Shown here: piece after piece, positions 39,125 to 52,353 of the stretch
Numbering within the stretch: the stretch's first letter is position 1
Layout: every line of letters begins with the position of its first letter
Origin: Astropecten irregularis
Lineage: Eukaryota > Echinodermata > Asteroidea > Paxillosida > Astropectinidae
Direction of reading: 5' to 3'
Length of the DNA stretch: 64,000 nucleotides
NCBI GenBank assembly: GCA_963971285.1
Contig: OZ020248.1
Location: 8,184,001-8,248,000 of the forward strand
The notes under the pieces: generated by a model
Databases searched by the model: none
What the model saw: only the letters and a program-made list of their open reading frames with translations
What the model was told of the DNA's origin: nothing
Translations under genes and position numbers: made by a program

Positions 39125-42083
39125 GAGTACATGTGGGGCTACATGTCGTGCAAGTTTCAAGTCGATTGCATCAGTATTCAGGGAGAAATTTCCAACTCTA
39201 GCGTCAAAAAGTCACTCATAGTCTAAGTGCAGTTTTAATGCGGCCTGCTCGGCGGCCTTCTCTCATAGCGTGTGGTGCTATACTTGGATTTTCGGCCATG
39301 AACATGACTTTGTAATTTGGCTAAGCCCATATTTTCCTGTAGAGTTCATCTGGGGCTACATGTCGTGCAAGTTGCAAGTCGATTGCCTCAGTATTCAGGG
39401 AAAAATTTCCAACTCTAGCGTCAAAAAGTGTCTCATAGTCTAAGTGCAGTTTTAATGCGGCCTGCTCGGAGGCCTTCACGCATAGCGTGTGGTGTTATAC
39501 TTGGATTTTCGGCCATGATCATGACTTTGTAATTTGGCACAGCCCATATTTCCCTGTAGCATTCATCTGGGGCTACATGTCGTGCAAGTTTCAAGTCGAT
39601 TGCCTCAGTATTCAGGGAAAAATTTCCAACTCTAGCGTCAAAAAGTGTCTCATAGTCTAAGTGCAGTTTTAATGCGGCCTGCTCGGAGTCCTTCACGCAT
39701 AGCTTGTGGTGCTATACTTGGATTTTCGGCCCTAAACATGACTTTGGAATTTGTCACAGTCCATATTTTCCTGTATAGTACATTTTGGGCTACATGTCGT
39801 GCAAGTTTCAAGTCGATTGCCTCAGTATTCAGCGAAAAATGTCCAACTCTAGCGTCAAAAAGTGTCTCGTAGTCTAAGTACAGTTTTAATGCGGCCTTCG
39901 CATAGCGTGTGGTGCTATACTTGAATTTTCGGACATGAACATAAATTTGGAATATGGCATAGCCCATATTTTCCTGTAGTGTACATCTAGGGCTACATCT
40001 CTTGCAAGTTTCTAGTCGATTGCCTCAGTATTCAGGGAGAAATTTCCAACTCTAGCGTCAAAAAGTCACTCATAGTCAAAGTTAGTGCAGTTTTAATGCG
40101 GCCTGCTCGGAGGCCTTCACGCATAGCGTGTGGTGCTATACTTGGATTTTCGGCCATGAACATGACTTTGGAATTTGGCAGAGCCAATACTTTCCTGTAG
40201 AGTACATGTGGGGCTACATGTTGTGCAAGTTTCAAGTCGATTGCGTCAGTATTCAGGGAGAAATTTCCAACTCTAGCGTCAAAAAGTCACTCATAGTCTA
40301 AGTGCAGTTTTAATGCGGCCTGCTCGGCGGCCTTCTCTCATAGCCTTTGGTGCTATACTTGGATTTTCGGCCATGAACATGACTGTGTAATTTGGCACAG
40401 CCCATAATTCCCTTAGAGTTCATCTGGGGCTACATGTCGTGCAAGTCTCTTGTCGATTGCCTCAGTATTCAGGGAGAAAGTTCCAACTCTAGCGTCAAAA
40501 AGTCACTCATAGTCAAAGTGCAGTTTTAATGCGGCCTGCTCGGCGGCCATCTCTCATAGCGTGTGGTGCTATACTTGGATTTTCGGCCATGAACATGACT
40601 TTGTAATTTGGCACAGCCCATATTTCCCTGTACAGTACATTTTGGGCTACATGTCGTGCAAGTTTCAAGTCGATTGCGTCAGTATTCAGGGAAAAATTTC
40701 CAACTCTAGCGTCAAAAGTGTCTCATAGTCTAAGTGCAGTTTTAATGCGGCCTGCTCGGAGGCCTTCACGCATAGCGTGTGGTGTTATACTTCGATTTTC
40801 GGCCATGAACATGACTTTGGAATTTGGCAGAGCCAATACTTTCCTGTAGAGTACATGTGGGGCTACATGTTGTGCAAGTTTCAAGTCGATTGCTTCAGTA
40901 TTCGGGGAGAAATTTCCAACTCTAACGTCAAAAAGTCACTCATAGTCTAAGTGCAGTTTTAATGCGGCCTGCTCGGCGGCCTTCTCTCATAGCGTGTGGC
41001 GCTATACTTGGATTTTCGGCCATGAACATGACTTTGTAATTTGGCACAGCCCATAATTCCCTGTAAAGTTCATCTGGGGCTACATGTCGTGCAAGTTTCA
41101 AGTCGATTGCCTCAGTATTCAGGGAAAAATTTCCAACTCTAGCGTCAAAAAGTGTCTCATAGTCTAAGTGCAGTTTTAATGCGGCCTGCTCGGAGTCCTT
41201 CACGCATAGCGTGTGGTGTTATGCTTGGATTTTCGGCCGGCATGAACATGACTTTGTAATTTGGCACAGCCCATATTTCCGTGTAGAGTTCATCTGGGGC
41301 TACATGTCGTGCAAGTTTCAAGTCCATTGCCTCAGTATTCAGGGAGAAATTTCCAACTGTAGCGTCAAAAAGTTTTTCATAGTCTAAGTGCAGTTTTAAT
41401 GCGGCCTGTTCGGAGGCCTTAACGCATAGCGTGTGCTGCTATACTTGGATATTCGGCCATGAACATGACTTTGGAATTTGGCACAGCCCATATTTCCTGT
41501 AGAGTTCATCTTGGGCTACATGTCGTGCAAGTTTCAAGTCGATTGCCTCAGTATTCAGGGACAAATTTCCAAGTCTAGCGTCAAAAAGTGTCTCATAGTC
41601 TAAGTGCAGTTTTAATGCGGCCTGCTCGGAGGCCTTCAAGTTTAGCGTGTGGTGCTATACTTTGATTTTCGGCCCAAAACATGACTTTGGAATTTGTCAC
41701 AGTCCATATTTTCCTGTATAGTACATTTTGGGCTACATGTCGTGCAAGTTTCAAGTCGATTGCCTCAGTATTCAGGGAGAAATTTCCAACTCTAGCGTCA
41801 AAAAGTGTCTCATAGTCTAAGTACAGTTTTAATGCGGCCTTCGCATAGCGTGTGGTGCTATACTTGAATTTTCGGACATGAACATGACTTTGGAATATGG
41901 CATAGCCCATATTTTCCTGTAGAGTACATCTAGGGCTACATGTCGTGCAAGTTTCAAGTCGATTGCATCAGTATTCAGGGAGAAATTTCCAACTCTAGCG
42001 TCAAAAAGTCACTCATAGTCTAAGTGCAGTTTTAATGCGGCCTGCTCGACGGCCTTCTCTCAGAGCGTGTGGTGCTATACTAG

Positions 42084-42737
42084 GATTTTCGGCCATGAAC
42101 ATGACTTTGGAACTTGGCACAGCTTATATTTTCCTGTAGATTTTCGGCCATGAACATGACTCTGTAATTTGGCAGAGCCAATTCTTTCCTGTAGAGTACA
42201 TGTGGGGCTACATGTTGTGCAAGTTTCAAGTCGATTGCATCAGTATTCAGGGAGCAATTTCCAACTCTAGCGTCAAAAAGTCACTCATAGTCTAAGTGCA
42301 GTTTTAATGCGGCCTGCTCGACGGCCTTCTCTCAGAGCGTGTGGTGCTATACTAGGATTTTCGGCCATGAACATGACTTTGGAACTTGGCACAGCTTATA
42401 TTTTCCTGTAGATTTTCGGCCATGAACATGACTCTGTAATTTGGCACAGCCCATATTTCCTTGTAGAGTTCATCTGGGGCTACATGTCGTGCAAGTTTCA
42501 AGTCGATTGCCTCAGTATTCAGGGAGAAATTTCCAACTCTAGCGTCAACAAGTGTCTCATAGTCTAGGTGCAGTTTTAATGCGGCCTGCTCAGCGGCCTT
42601 CTCTCAGAGCGTGTGGTGCTATACTAGGATTTTCGGCCATGAACATGACTTTGGAACTTGGCACAGCTTATATTTTCCTGTAGATTTTCGGCCATGAACA
42701 TGACTTTGGAATTTTGCACAGCCCATATCTCCCTGTA
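42084..42737. repeat. Run of three 272-bp monomers
   Basis: Second-copy starts at 42139, 42411 and 42683, each 272 bp apart. The first continues into a GCAGAGCCAATTCTTTCC type monomer, unlike the others, so it is a further recombinant. This is the longest run of the long form in the window. Confidence 0.9.
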
Positions 42738-45700
42738 GAGTACATGTGGGGCTACATGTCGTGCAAGTTTCAAGTCGATTGCATCAGTATTCAGGGAGAA
42801 ATTTCCAACTCTAGCGTCAAAAAGTCACTCATAGTCTAAGTGCAGTTTTAATGCGGCCTGCTCGGCGGCCTTCTCTCATAGCGTGTGGTGCTATACTTGG
42901 ATTTTCGGCCATGATCATGACTTTGTAATTTGGCACAGCCCATATTTCCCTGTAGAATTCATCTGGGGCTACATGTCGTGCAAGTTTCAAGTCGATTGCC
43001 TCAGTATTCAGGGAAAAATTTCCAACTCTAGCGTCAAAAAGTGTCTCATAGTCTAAGTGCAGTTTTAATGCGGCCTGCTCGGAGTCCTTCACGCATAGCG
43101 TGTGGTGCTATACTTGGATTTTCGGCCCTAAACATGACTTTGGAATTTGTCACAGTCCATATTTTCCTGTATAGTACATTTTGGGCTACATGTCGTGCAA
43201 GTTTCAAGTCGATTGCCTCAGTATTCAGCGAAAAATGTCCAACTCTAGCGTCAAAAAGTGTCTCGTAGTCTAAGTACAGTTTTAATGCGGCCTTCGCATA
43301 GCGTGTGGTGCTATACTTGAATTTTCGGACATGAACATAAATTTGGAATATGGCATAGCCCATATTTTCCTGTAGTGTACATCTAGGGCTACATCTCTTG
43401 CAAGTTTCTAGTCGATTGCCTCAGTATTCAGGGAGAAATTTCCAACTCTAGCGTCAAAAAGTCACTCATAGTCAAAGTGCAGTTTTAATGCGGCCTGCTC
43501 GGAGGCCTTCACGCATAGCGTGTGGTGCTATACTTGGATTTTCGGCCATGAACATGACTTTGGAATTTGGCAGAGCCAATACTTTCCTGTAGAGTACATG
43601 TGGGGCTACATGTCGTGCAAGTTTCAAGTCGATTGCGTCAGTATTCAGGGAGAAATTTCCAACTCTAGCGTCAAAAAGTCACTCATAGTCTAAGTGCAGT
43701 TTTAATGCGGCCTGCTCGGCGGCCTTCTCTCATAGCCTTTGGTGCTATACTTGGATTTTCGGCCATGAACATGACTGTGTAATTTGGCACAGCCCATAAT
43801 TCCCTTAGAGTTCATCTGGGGCTACATGTCGTGCAAGTCTCTTGTCGATTGCCTCAGTATTCAGGGAGAAAGTTCCAACTCTAGCGTCAAAAAGTCACTC
43901 ATAGTCAAAGTGCAGTTTTAATGCGGCCTGCTCGGCGGCCATCTCTCATAGCGTGTGGTGCTATACTTGGATTTTCGGCCATGAACATGACTTTGTAATT
44001 TGGCACAGCCCATATTTCCCTGTACAGTACCTTTTGGGCTACATGTCGTGCAAGTTTCAAGTCGATTGCGTCAGTATTCAGGGAAAAATTTCCAACTCTA
44101 GCGTCAAAAGTGTCTCATAGTCTAAGTGCAGTTTTAATGCGGCCTGCTCGGAGGCCTTCACGCATAGCGTGTGGTGATATACTTGGATTTTCGGCCATGA
44201 ACATGACTTTGAAATTTGGCAGAGCCAATACTTTCCTGTAGAGTACATGTGGGGCTACATGTTGTGCAAGTTTCAAGTCGATTGCGTCAGTATTCAGGGA
44301 GAAATTTCCAACTCTAGCGTCAAAAAGTCACTCAAAGTCTAAGTGCAATTTAATGCGGCCTGCTCGGCGGCCTTCTCTCATAGCGTGTGGTGCTATACTT
44401 GGATTTTCGGCCATGAACATGACTTTGTAATTTGGCACAGCCCATAATTCCCTGTAGAGTTCATCTGGGGCTACATGTCGTGCAAGTTGCAAGTCGATTG
44501 CCTCAGTATTCAGGGAAAAATTTCCAACTCTAGCGTCAAAAAGTGTCTCATATAGTCTAAGTGCAGTTTTAATGCGGCCTGCTCGGAGGCCTTCACGCAT
44601 AGCGTGTGGTGTTATACTTCGATTTTCGGCCATGAACATGACTTTGGAATTTGGCAGAGCCAATACTTTCCTGTAGAGTACATGTGGGGCTACATGTTGT
44701 GCAAGTTTCAAGTCGATTGCTTCAGTATTCGGGGAGAAATTTCCAACTCTAACGTCAATAAGTCACTCATAGCCTAAGTGCAGTTTTAATGCGGCCTGCT
44801 CGGCGGCCTTCTCTCATAGCGTGTGGCGCTATACTTGGATTTTCGGCCATGAACATGACTTTGTAATTTGGCACAGCCCATAATTCCCTGTAGAGTTCAT
44901 CTGGGGCTACATGTCGTGCAAGTTTCAAGTCGATTGCCTCAGTATTCAGGGAAAAATTTCCAACTCTAGCGTCAAAAAGTGTCTCATAGTCTAAGTGCAG
45001 TTTTAATGAGGCCTGCTCGGAGTCCTTCACGCATAGCGTGTGGTGTTATACTTGGATTTTCGGCCGGCATGAACATGACTTTGTAATTTGGCACAGCCCA
45101 TATTTCCGTGTAGAGTTCATCTGGGGCTACATGTCGTGCAAGTTTCAAGTCCATTGCCTCAGTATTCAGGGAGAAATTTCCAACTGTAGCGTCAAAAAGT
45201 TTCTCATAGTCTAAGTGCAGTTTTAATGCGGCCTGTTCGGAGGCCTTAACGCATAGCGTGTGCTGCTATACTTGGATATTCGGCCATGAACATGACTTTG
45301 GAATTTGGCACAGCCCATATTTCCTGTAGAGTTCATCTTGGGCTACATGTCGTGCAAGTTTCAAGTCGATTGCCTCAGTATTCAGGGACAAATTTCCAAG
45401 TCTAGCGTCAAAAAGTGTCTCATAGTCTAAGTGCAGTTTTAATGCGGCCTGCTCGGAGGCCTTCACGCTTAGCGTGTGGTGCTATACTTTGATTTTCGGC
45501 CCAAAACATGACTTTGGAATTTGTCACAGTCCATATTTTCCTGTATAGTACATTTTGGGCTACATGTCGTGCAAGTTTCAAGTCGATTGCCTCAGTATTC
45601 AGGGAGAAATTTCCAACTCTAGCGTCAAAAAGTGTCTCATAGTCTAAATACAGTTTTAATGCGGCCTTCGCATAGCGTGTGGTGCTATACTTGAATTTTC

Positions 45701-45910
45701 GGACATGAACATGACTTTGGAATATGGCATAGCCCATATTTTCCTGTAGAGTACATCTAGGGCTACATGTCGTGCAAGTTTCAAGTCGATTGCATCAGTA
45801 TTCAGGGAGAAATTTCCAACTCTAGCGTCAAAAAGTCACTCATAGTCTAAGTGCAGTTTTAATGCGGCCTGCTCGACGGCCTTCTCTCAGAGCGTGTGGT
45901 GCTATACTAG

Positions 45911-46292
45911 GATTTTCGGCCATGAACATGACTTTGGAACTTGGCACAGCTTATATTTTCCTGTAGATTTTCGGCCATGAACATGACTCTGTAATTTGGC
46001 ACAGCCCATATTTCCTTGTAGAGTTCATCTGGGGCTACATGTCGTGCAAGTTTCAAGTCGATTGCCTCAGTATTCAGGGAGAAATTTCCAACTCTAGCGT
46101 CAACAAGTGTCTCATAGTCTAGGTGCAGTTTTAATGCGGCCTGCTCGGCGGCCTTCTCTCAGAGCGTGTGGTGCTATACTAGGATTTTCGGCCATGAACA
46201 TGACTTTGGAACTTGGCACAGCTTATATTTTCCTGTAGATTTTCGGCCATGAACATGACTTTGGAATTTTGCACAGCCCATATCTCCCTGTA
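45911..46292. repeat. Two consecutive 272-bp monomers
   Basis: Second-copy starts at 45966 and 46238, 272 bp apart, in the first 2699-bp unit. Confidence 0.9.
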
Positions 46293-48609
46293 GAGTACAT
46301 GTGGGGCTACATGTCGTGCAAGTTTCAAGTCGATTGCATCAGTATTCAGGGAGAAATTTCCAACTCTAGCGTCAAAAAGTCACTCATAGTCTAAGTGCAG
46401 TTTTAATGCGGCCTGCTCGGCGGCCTTCTCTCATAGCGTGTGGTGCTATACTTGGATTTTCGGCAATGAACATGACTTTGTAATTTGGCTAAGCCCATAT
46501 TTTCCTGTAGAGTTCATCTGGGGCTACATGTCGTGCAAGTTGCAAGTCGATTGCCTCAGTATTCAGGGAAAAATTTCCAACTCTAGCGTCAAAAAGTGTC
46601 TCATAGTCTAAGTGCAGTTTTAATGCGGCCTGCTCGGAGGCCTTCACGCATAGCGTGTGGTGTTATACTTGGATTTTCGGCCATGATCATGACTTTGTAA
46701 TTTGGCACAGCCCATATTTCCCTGTAGAGTACATGTGGGGCTACATGTTGTGCAAGTTTCAAGTCGATTGCGTCAGTATTCAGGGAGAAATTTCCAACTC
46801 TAGCGTCAAAAAGTCAATCATAGTCTAAGTGCAGTTTTAATGCGGCCTGCTCGGCGGCCTTCTCTCATAGCCTTTGGTGCTATACTTGGATTTTCGGCCA
46901 TGAACATGACTGTGTAATTTGGCACAGCCCATAATTCCCTTAGAGTTCATCTGGGGCTACATGTCGTGCAAGTCTCTTGTCGATTGCCTCAGTATTCAGG
47001 GAGAAAGTTCCAACTCTAGCGTCAAAAAGTCACTCATAGTCAAAGTGCAGTTTTAATGCGGCCTGCTCGGCGGCCATCTCGCATAGCGTGTGGTGCTATA
47101 CTTGGATTTTCGGACATGAACATGACTTTGTAATTTGGCACAGCCCATAATTCCCTGTAGAGTTTATCTGGGGCTACATGTCGTGCAAGTTTCTAGTCGT
47201 TTGCCTCAGTATTCAGGGATAAATTTCCAACTCTAGCGTCAAAAAGTCACTCATAGTCAAAGTGCAGTTTTAATGCGGCCTGCTCGGCGGCCATCTCGCA
47301 TAGCGTGTGGTGCTATACTTGGATTTTCGGCCATGAACATGACTTTGTAATTTGGCTAAGCCCATATTTTCATGTAGAGTACATATAGGGCTACATGTCG
47401 TGCAAGTTTCTAGTCGTTTGCCTCAGTATTCAGGGATAAATTTCCAACTCTAGCGTCAAAAAGTCACTCATAGTCAAAGTGCAGTTTTAATGCGGCCTGC
47501 TCGGCGGCCATCTCGCATAGCGTGTGGTGCTATACTTGGATTTTCGGCCATGAAAATGACTTTGGAATTTGGCAGAGCCAATACTTTCCTGTAGAGTACA
47601 TGTTGGGCTACATGTCGTGCAAGTTTCAAGTCGATTGCATCAGTATTCAGGGAGAAATTTCCAACTCTAGCGTCAAAAAGTCACTCATAGTCTAAGTGCA
47701 GTTTTAATGTGGCCTGCTCGGCGGCCTTCTCTCATAGCGTGTGGTGCTATACTTGGATTTTCGGCCATGAACATGACTTTGTAATTTGGCACAGCCCATA
47801 ATTCCCTGTAGAGTTCATCTGGGGCTACATGTCGTGCAAGTTGCAAGTCGATTGCCTCAGTATTCAGGGAAAAATTTCCAACTCTAGCGTCAAAAAGTGT
47901 CTCATAGTCTAAGTGCAGTTTTAATGCGGCCTGCTCGGAGGCCTTCACGCATAGCGTGTGGTGTTATACTTGGATTTTCGGCCATGATCATGACTTTGTA
48001 GTTTGGCACAGCCCATATTTCCCTGTAGAATTCATCTGGGGCTACCTGTCGTGCAAGTTTCAAGTCGATTGCCTCAGTATTCAGGGAAAAATTTCCAACT
48101 CTAGCGTCAAAAAGTGGCTCATAGTCTAAGTGCAGTTTTAATGCGGCCTGCTCGGAGTCCTTCACGCATAGCGTGTGGTGCTATACTTGGATTTTCGGCC
48201 CTAAACATGACTTTGGAATTTGTCACAGTCCATATTTTCCTGTATAGTACATTTTGGGCTACATGTCGTGCAAGTTTCAAGTCGATTGCCTCAGTATTCA
48301 GGGAGAAATTTCCAACTCTAGCGTCAAAAAGTGTCTCATAGTCTAAGTAGAGTTTTAATGCGGCCTTCGCATAGCGTGTGGTGCTATACTTGAATTTTCG
48401 GACATGAACATAAATTTGGAATATGGCACAGCCCATATTTCCGTGTAGAGTTCATCTGGGGCTACATGTCGTGCAAGTTTCAAGTCGATTGCCTCAGTAT
48501 TCAGGGAGAAATTTCCAACTCTAGCGTCAAAAAGTCACTCATAGTCAAAGTGCAGTTTTAATGCGGCCTGCTCGACGGCCTTCTCTCAGAGCGTGTGGTG
48601 CTATACTAG

Positions 48610-48991
48610 GATTTTCGGCCATGAACATGACTTTGGAACTTGGCACAGCTTATATTTTCCTGTAGATTTTCGGCCATGAACATGACTCTGTAATTTGGCA
48701 CAGCCCATATTTCCTTGTAGAGTTCATCTGGGGCTACATGTCGTGCAAGTTTCAAGTCGATTGCCTCAGTATTCAGGGAGAAATTTCCAACTCTAGCGTC
48801 AACAAGTGTCTCATAGTCTAGGTGCAGTTTTAATGCGGCCTGCTCGGCGGCCTTCTCTCAGAGCGTGTGGTGCTATACTAGGATTTTCGGCCATGAACAT
48901 GACTTTGGAACTTGGCACAGCTTATATTTTCCTGTAGATTTTCGGCCATGAACATGACTTTGGAATTTTGCACAGCCCATATCTCCCTGTA
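48610..48991. repeat. Two consecutive 272-bp monomers
   Basis: Second-copy starts at 48665 and 48937, exactly 2699 bp after the previous pair. No further copy is seen downstream to the window end. Confidence 0.9.
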
Positions 48992-51273
48992 GAGTACATG
49001 TGGGGCTACATGTCGTGCAAGTTTCAAGTCGATTGCATCAGTATTCAGGGAGAAATTTCCAACTCTAGCGTCAAAAAGTCACTCATAGTCTAAGTGCAGT
49101 TTTAATGCGGCCTGCTCGGCGGCCTTCTCTCATAGCGTGTGGTGCTATACTTGGATTTTCGGCAATGAACATGACTTTGTAATTTGGCTAAGCCCATATT
49201 TTCCTGTAGAGTTCATCTGGGGCTACATGTCGTGCAAGTTGCAAGTCGATTGCCTCAGTATTCAGGGAAAAATTTCCAACTCTAGCGTCAAAAAGTGTCT
49301 CATAGTCTAAGTGCAGTTTTAATGCGGCCTGCTCGGAGGCCTTCACGCATAGCGTGTGGTGTTATACTTGGATTTTCGGCCATGATCATGACTTTGTAAT
49401 TTGGCACAGCCCATATTTCCCTGTAGAGTACATGTGGGGCTACATGTTGTGCAAGTTTCAAGTCGATTGCGTCAGTATTCAGGGAGAAATTTCCAACTCT
49501 AGCGTCAAAAAGTCAATCATAGTCTAAGTGCAGTTTTAATGCGGCCTGCTCGGCGGCCTTCTCTCATAGCCTTTGGTGCTATACTTGGATTTTCGGCCAT
49601 GAACATGACTGTGTAATTTGGCACAGCCCATAATTCCCTTAGAGTTCATCTGGGGCTACATGTCGTGCAAGTCTCTTGTCGATTGCCTCAGTATTCAGGG
49701 AGAAAGTTCCAACTCTAGCGTCAAAAAGTCACTCATAGTCAAAGTGCAGTTTTAATGCGGCCTGCTCGGCGGCCATCTCGCATAGCGTGTGGTGCTATAC
49801 TTGGATTTTCGGACATGAACATGACTTTGTAATTTGGCACAGCCCATAATTCCCTGTAGAGTTTATCTGGGGCTACATGTCGTGCAAGTTTCTAGTCGTT
49901 TGCCTCAGTATTCAGGGATAAATTTCCAACTCTAGCGTCAAAAAGTCACTCATAGTCAAAGTGCAGTTTTAATGCGGCCTGCTCGGCGGCCATCTCGCAT
50001 AGCGTGTGGTGCTATACTTGGATTTTCGGCCATGAACATGACTTTGTAATTTGGCTAAGCCCATATTTTCATGTAGAGTACATATAGGGCTACATGTCGT
50101 GCAAGTTTCTAGTCGTTTGCCTCAGTATTCAGGGATAAATTTCCAACTCTAGCGTCAAAAAGTCACTCATAGTCAAAGTGCAGTTTTAATGCGGCCTGCT
50201 CGGCGGCCATCTCGCATAGCGTGTGGTGCTATACTTGGATTTTCGGCCATGAAAATGACTTTGGAATTTGGCAGAGCCAATACTTTCCTGTAGAGTACAT
50301 GTTGGGCTACATGTCGTGCAAGTTTCAAGTCGATTGCATCAGTATTCAGGGAGAAATTTCCAACTCTAGCGTCAAAAAGTCACTCATAGTCTAAGTGCAG
50401 TTTTAATGTGGCCTGCTCGGCGGCCTTCTCTCATAGCGTGTGGTGCTATACTTGGATTTTCGGCCATGAACATGACTTTGTAATTTGGCACAGCCCATAA
50501 TTCCCTGTAGAGTTCATCTGGGGCTACATGTCGTGCAAGTTGCAAGTCGATTGCCTCAGTATTCAGGGAAAAATTTCCAACTCTAGCGTCAAAAAGTGTC
50601 TCATAGTCTAAGTGCAGTTTTAATGCGGCCTGCTCGGAGGCCTTCACGCATAGCGTGTGGTGTTATACTTGGATTTTCGGCCATGATCATGACTTTGTAG
50701 TTTGGCACAGCCCATATTTCCCTGTAGAATTCATCTGGGGCTACCTGTCGTGCAAGTTTCAAGTCGATTGCCTCAGTATTCAGGGAAAAATTTCCAACTC
50801 TAGCGTCAAAAAGTGGCTCATAGTCTAAGTGCAGTTTTAATGCGGCCTGCTCGGAGTCCTTCACGCATAGCGTGTGGTGCTATACTTGGATTTTCGGCCC
50901 TAAACATGACTTTGGAATTTGTCACAGTCCATATTTTCCTGTATAGTACATTTTGGGCTACATGTCGTGCAAGTTTCAAGTCGATTGCCTCAGTATTCAG
51001 GGAGAAATTTCCAACTCTAGCGTCAAAAAGTGTCTCATAGTCTAAGTAGAGTTTTAATGCGGCCTTCGCATAGCGTGTGGTGCTATACTTGAATTTTCGG
51101 ACATGAACATAAATTTGGAATATGGCACAGCCCATATTTCCGTGTAGAGTTCATCTGGGGCTACATGTCGTGCAAGTTTCAAGTCGATTGCCTCAGTATT
51201 CAGGGAGAAATTTCCAACTCTAGCGTCAAAAAGTCACTCATAGTCAAAGTGCAGTTTTAATGCGGCCTGCTCG

Positions 51274-52319
51274 GCGGCCATCTCGCATAGCGTGTGGTGC
51301 TATACTTGGATTTTCGGCCATGAACATGACTTTTGAATTTGGCAGAGCCAATACTTCCCTATAGAGTACATGTGGGGCTACATGTCGTGCAAGTTTCAAG
51401 TCGATTGCATCAGTATTCAGGGAGAAATTTCCAACTCTAGCGTTAAAAAGTCACTAATAGTCTAAGTGCAGTTTTAATGTGGCCTGCTCGGCGGCCTTCT
51501 CTCATAGCGTGTGGTGCTATACTTGGATTTTCGGCCATGAACATGACTTTGTAATTTGGCACAGCCCATAATTCCCTGTAGAGTTCATCTGGGGCTACAT
51601 GTCGTGCAAGTTTCAAGTCGATTGCCTCATCAGTATTCAGCGAAAAATTTCCAACTCTAGCGTCAAAAAGTGTCTCATAGTCTAAGTACAGTTTTAATGC
51701 GGCCTTCGCATAGCGTGTGGTGCTATACTTGAATTTTCGGACATGAACATAAATTTGGAATATGGCATAGCCCATATTTTCCTGTAGTGTACATCTAGGG
51801 CTACATCTCTTGCAAGTTTCGAGTCGATTGCCTCAGTATTCAGGGAGAAATTTCCAACTCTAGCGTCAAAAAGTCACTCATAGTCAAAGTGCAGTTTTAA
51901 TGCGGCCTGCTCGGAGGCCTTCACGCATAGCGTGTGGTGCTATACTTGGATTTTCGGCCATGAACATGACTTTGGAATTTTGCACAGCCCATATCTCCCT
52001 GTAGAGTACATGTGGGGCTACATGTCGTGCAAGTTTCAAGTCGATTGCATCAGTATTCAGGGAGAAATTTCCAACTCTAGCGTCAAAAAGTCACTCATAG
52101 TCTAAGTGCAGTTTTAATGCGGCCTGCTCGGCGGCCTTCTCTCATAGCGTGTGGTGCTATACTTGGATTTTCGGCCATGAACATGACTTTGTAATTTGGC
52201 TAAGCCCATATTTTCCTGTAGAGTTCATCTGGGGCTACATGTCGTGCAAGTTGCAAGTCGATTGCCTCAGTATTCAGGGAAAAATTTCCAACTCTAGCGT
52301 CAAAAAGTGTCTCATAGTC
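51274..52319. repeat. Transition satellite block left of the transposon
   Basis: About five monomers of mixed type. The stretch 51274-51960 resembles 58970-59655, with GAATTTGGCAGAGCCAATAC, CTATAGAGTAC and GTTAAAAAGTCACTAATAG. It has a private 3-bp insertion in TGCCTCATCAGTATTC near 51628. A short monomer starts at 51686. From about 51960 the monomers resemble those following the 272-bp variants elsewhere (TTTTGCACAGCCCATATCTCC), but the 55-bp duplication itself is absent. The last monomer is interrupted by the transposon after CATAGTCTAA. Confidence 0.8.
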
Positions 52320-52322
52320 TAA
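52320..52322. other. Target site duplication TAA (left)
   Basis: TAA lies immediately outside the left inverted repeat and is duplicated at 52919-52921. Uninterrupted monomers contain this TAA once, within CATAGTCTAAGTGCAG. TTAA and TA duplications were considered, but they do not leave symmetrical element ends. Confidence 0.9.
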
Positions 52323-52353
52323 AGGCCTATTTACACATACGCGACTTTGTCGC
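52323..52353 (+). repeat. Left terminal inverted repeat, 31 bp
   Basis: Exact reverse complement of 52888-52918. After base 52353 the ends diverge by a one-base offset (A at 52354), then partial similarity continues for about 20 bp within GTCGC/GCGAC repeats. Perfect pairing suggests the insertion is young or the ends have been selected. Confidence 0.95.

Larger units (their letters stand above)
35641..45848. repeat. Interleaved 5120-, 3827- and 1779-bp HOR recurrences
   Basis: The interval beginning near 35640 (CTTCGATTTTCGG monomer) recurs near 40790 and 44620. Short monomers 36701, 41821 and 45648 are spaced 5120 and 3827 bp. Inside this, a 1779-bp tandem duplication joins about 37041-38819 to 38820-40080, with short monomers at 38099 and 39878. 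Its length is eight monomers plus 55 minus 14 plus 3 minus 1. The part 38330-38819 also matches 36076-36565 at an offset of 2254 bp, so the first 1779-bp copy is itself a patchwork. Long 272-bp monomers occur singly, paired and in a run of three (42084-42737). A 4-bp insertion (GTTAGTGCAG) sits at about 40081. Confidence 0.83.
45849..51273. repeat. 2699-bp tandem HOR pair
   Basis: Agreement begins just after the T/A difference at 45848 versus 48547 and ends at the A/G difference at 48575 versus 51274. The two copies are therefore about 45849-48574 and 48548-51273. Even private changes are shared: CGGCAATGAAC (46463 and 49162), AAGTCAATCA (46811 and 49510), GGCTACCTGTCG (48040 and 50739) and GTAGAG in place of GTACAG (48347 and 51046). 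The length equals twelve monomers plus two 55-bp duplications minus 14 minus 1. I noticed no substitution between the copies but did not align every base. This is one of the most recent-looking expansions in the window. Confidence 0.9.
1..52319. repeat. 217-bp satellite array, left segment
   Basis: Tandem head-to-tail monomers of one family fill this segment without unique sequence. The period is read directly: the phrase AGCCAATACTTTCC lies at 218 and its equivalent AGCCCATATTTCCC at 435, and the landmark GTGCAGTTTTAATGCGG recurs about every 217 bp. All monomers share one orientation. Near-invariant landmarks per monomer are GGGCTACATGTCGTGCAAG, CAGTATTCAGGGA, TTTCCAACTCTAGCGTCAA, GCAGTTTTAATGCGGCC and GTGCTATACTTGGATTTTC. 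Neighbouring monomers differ at scattered positions, while monomers one HOR unit apart are nearly identical. This is the usual pattern of a satellite homogenised in higher-order units. No coding region, RNA gene or CRISPR-like spacer pattern was seen. A centromeric or heterochromatic location is inference only. Confidence 0.97.
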
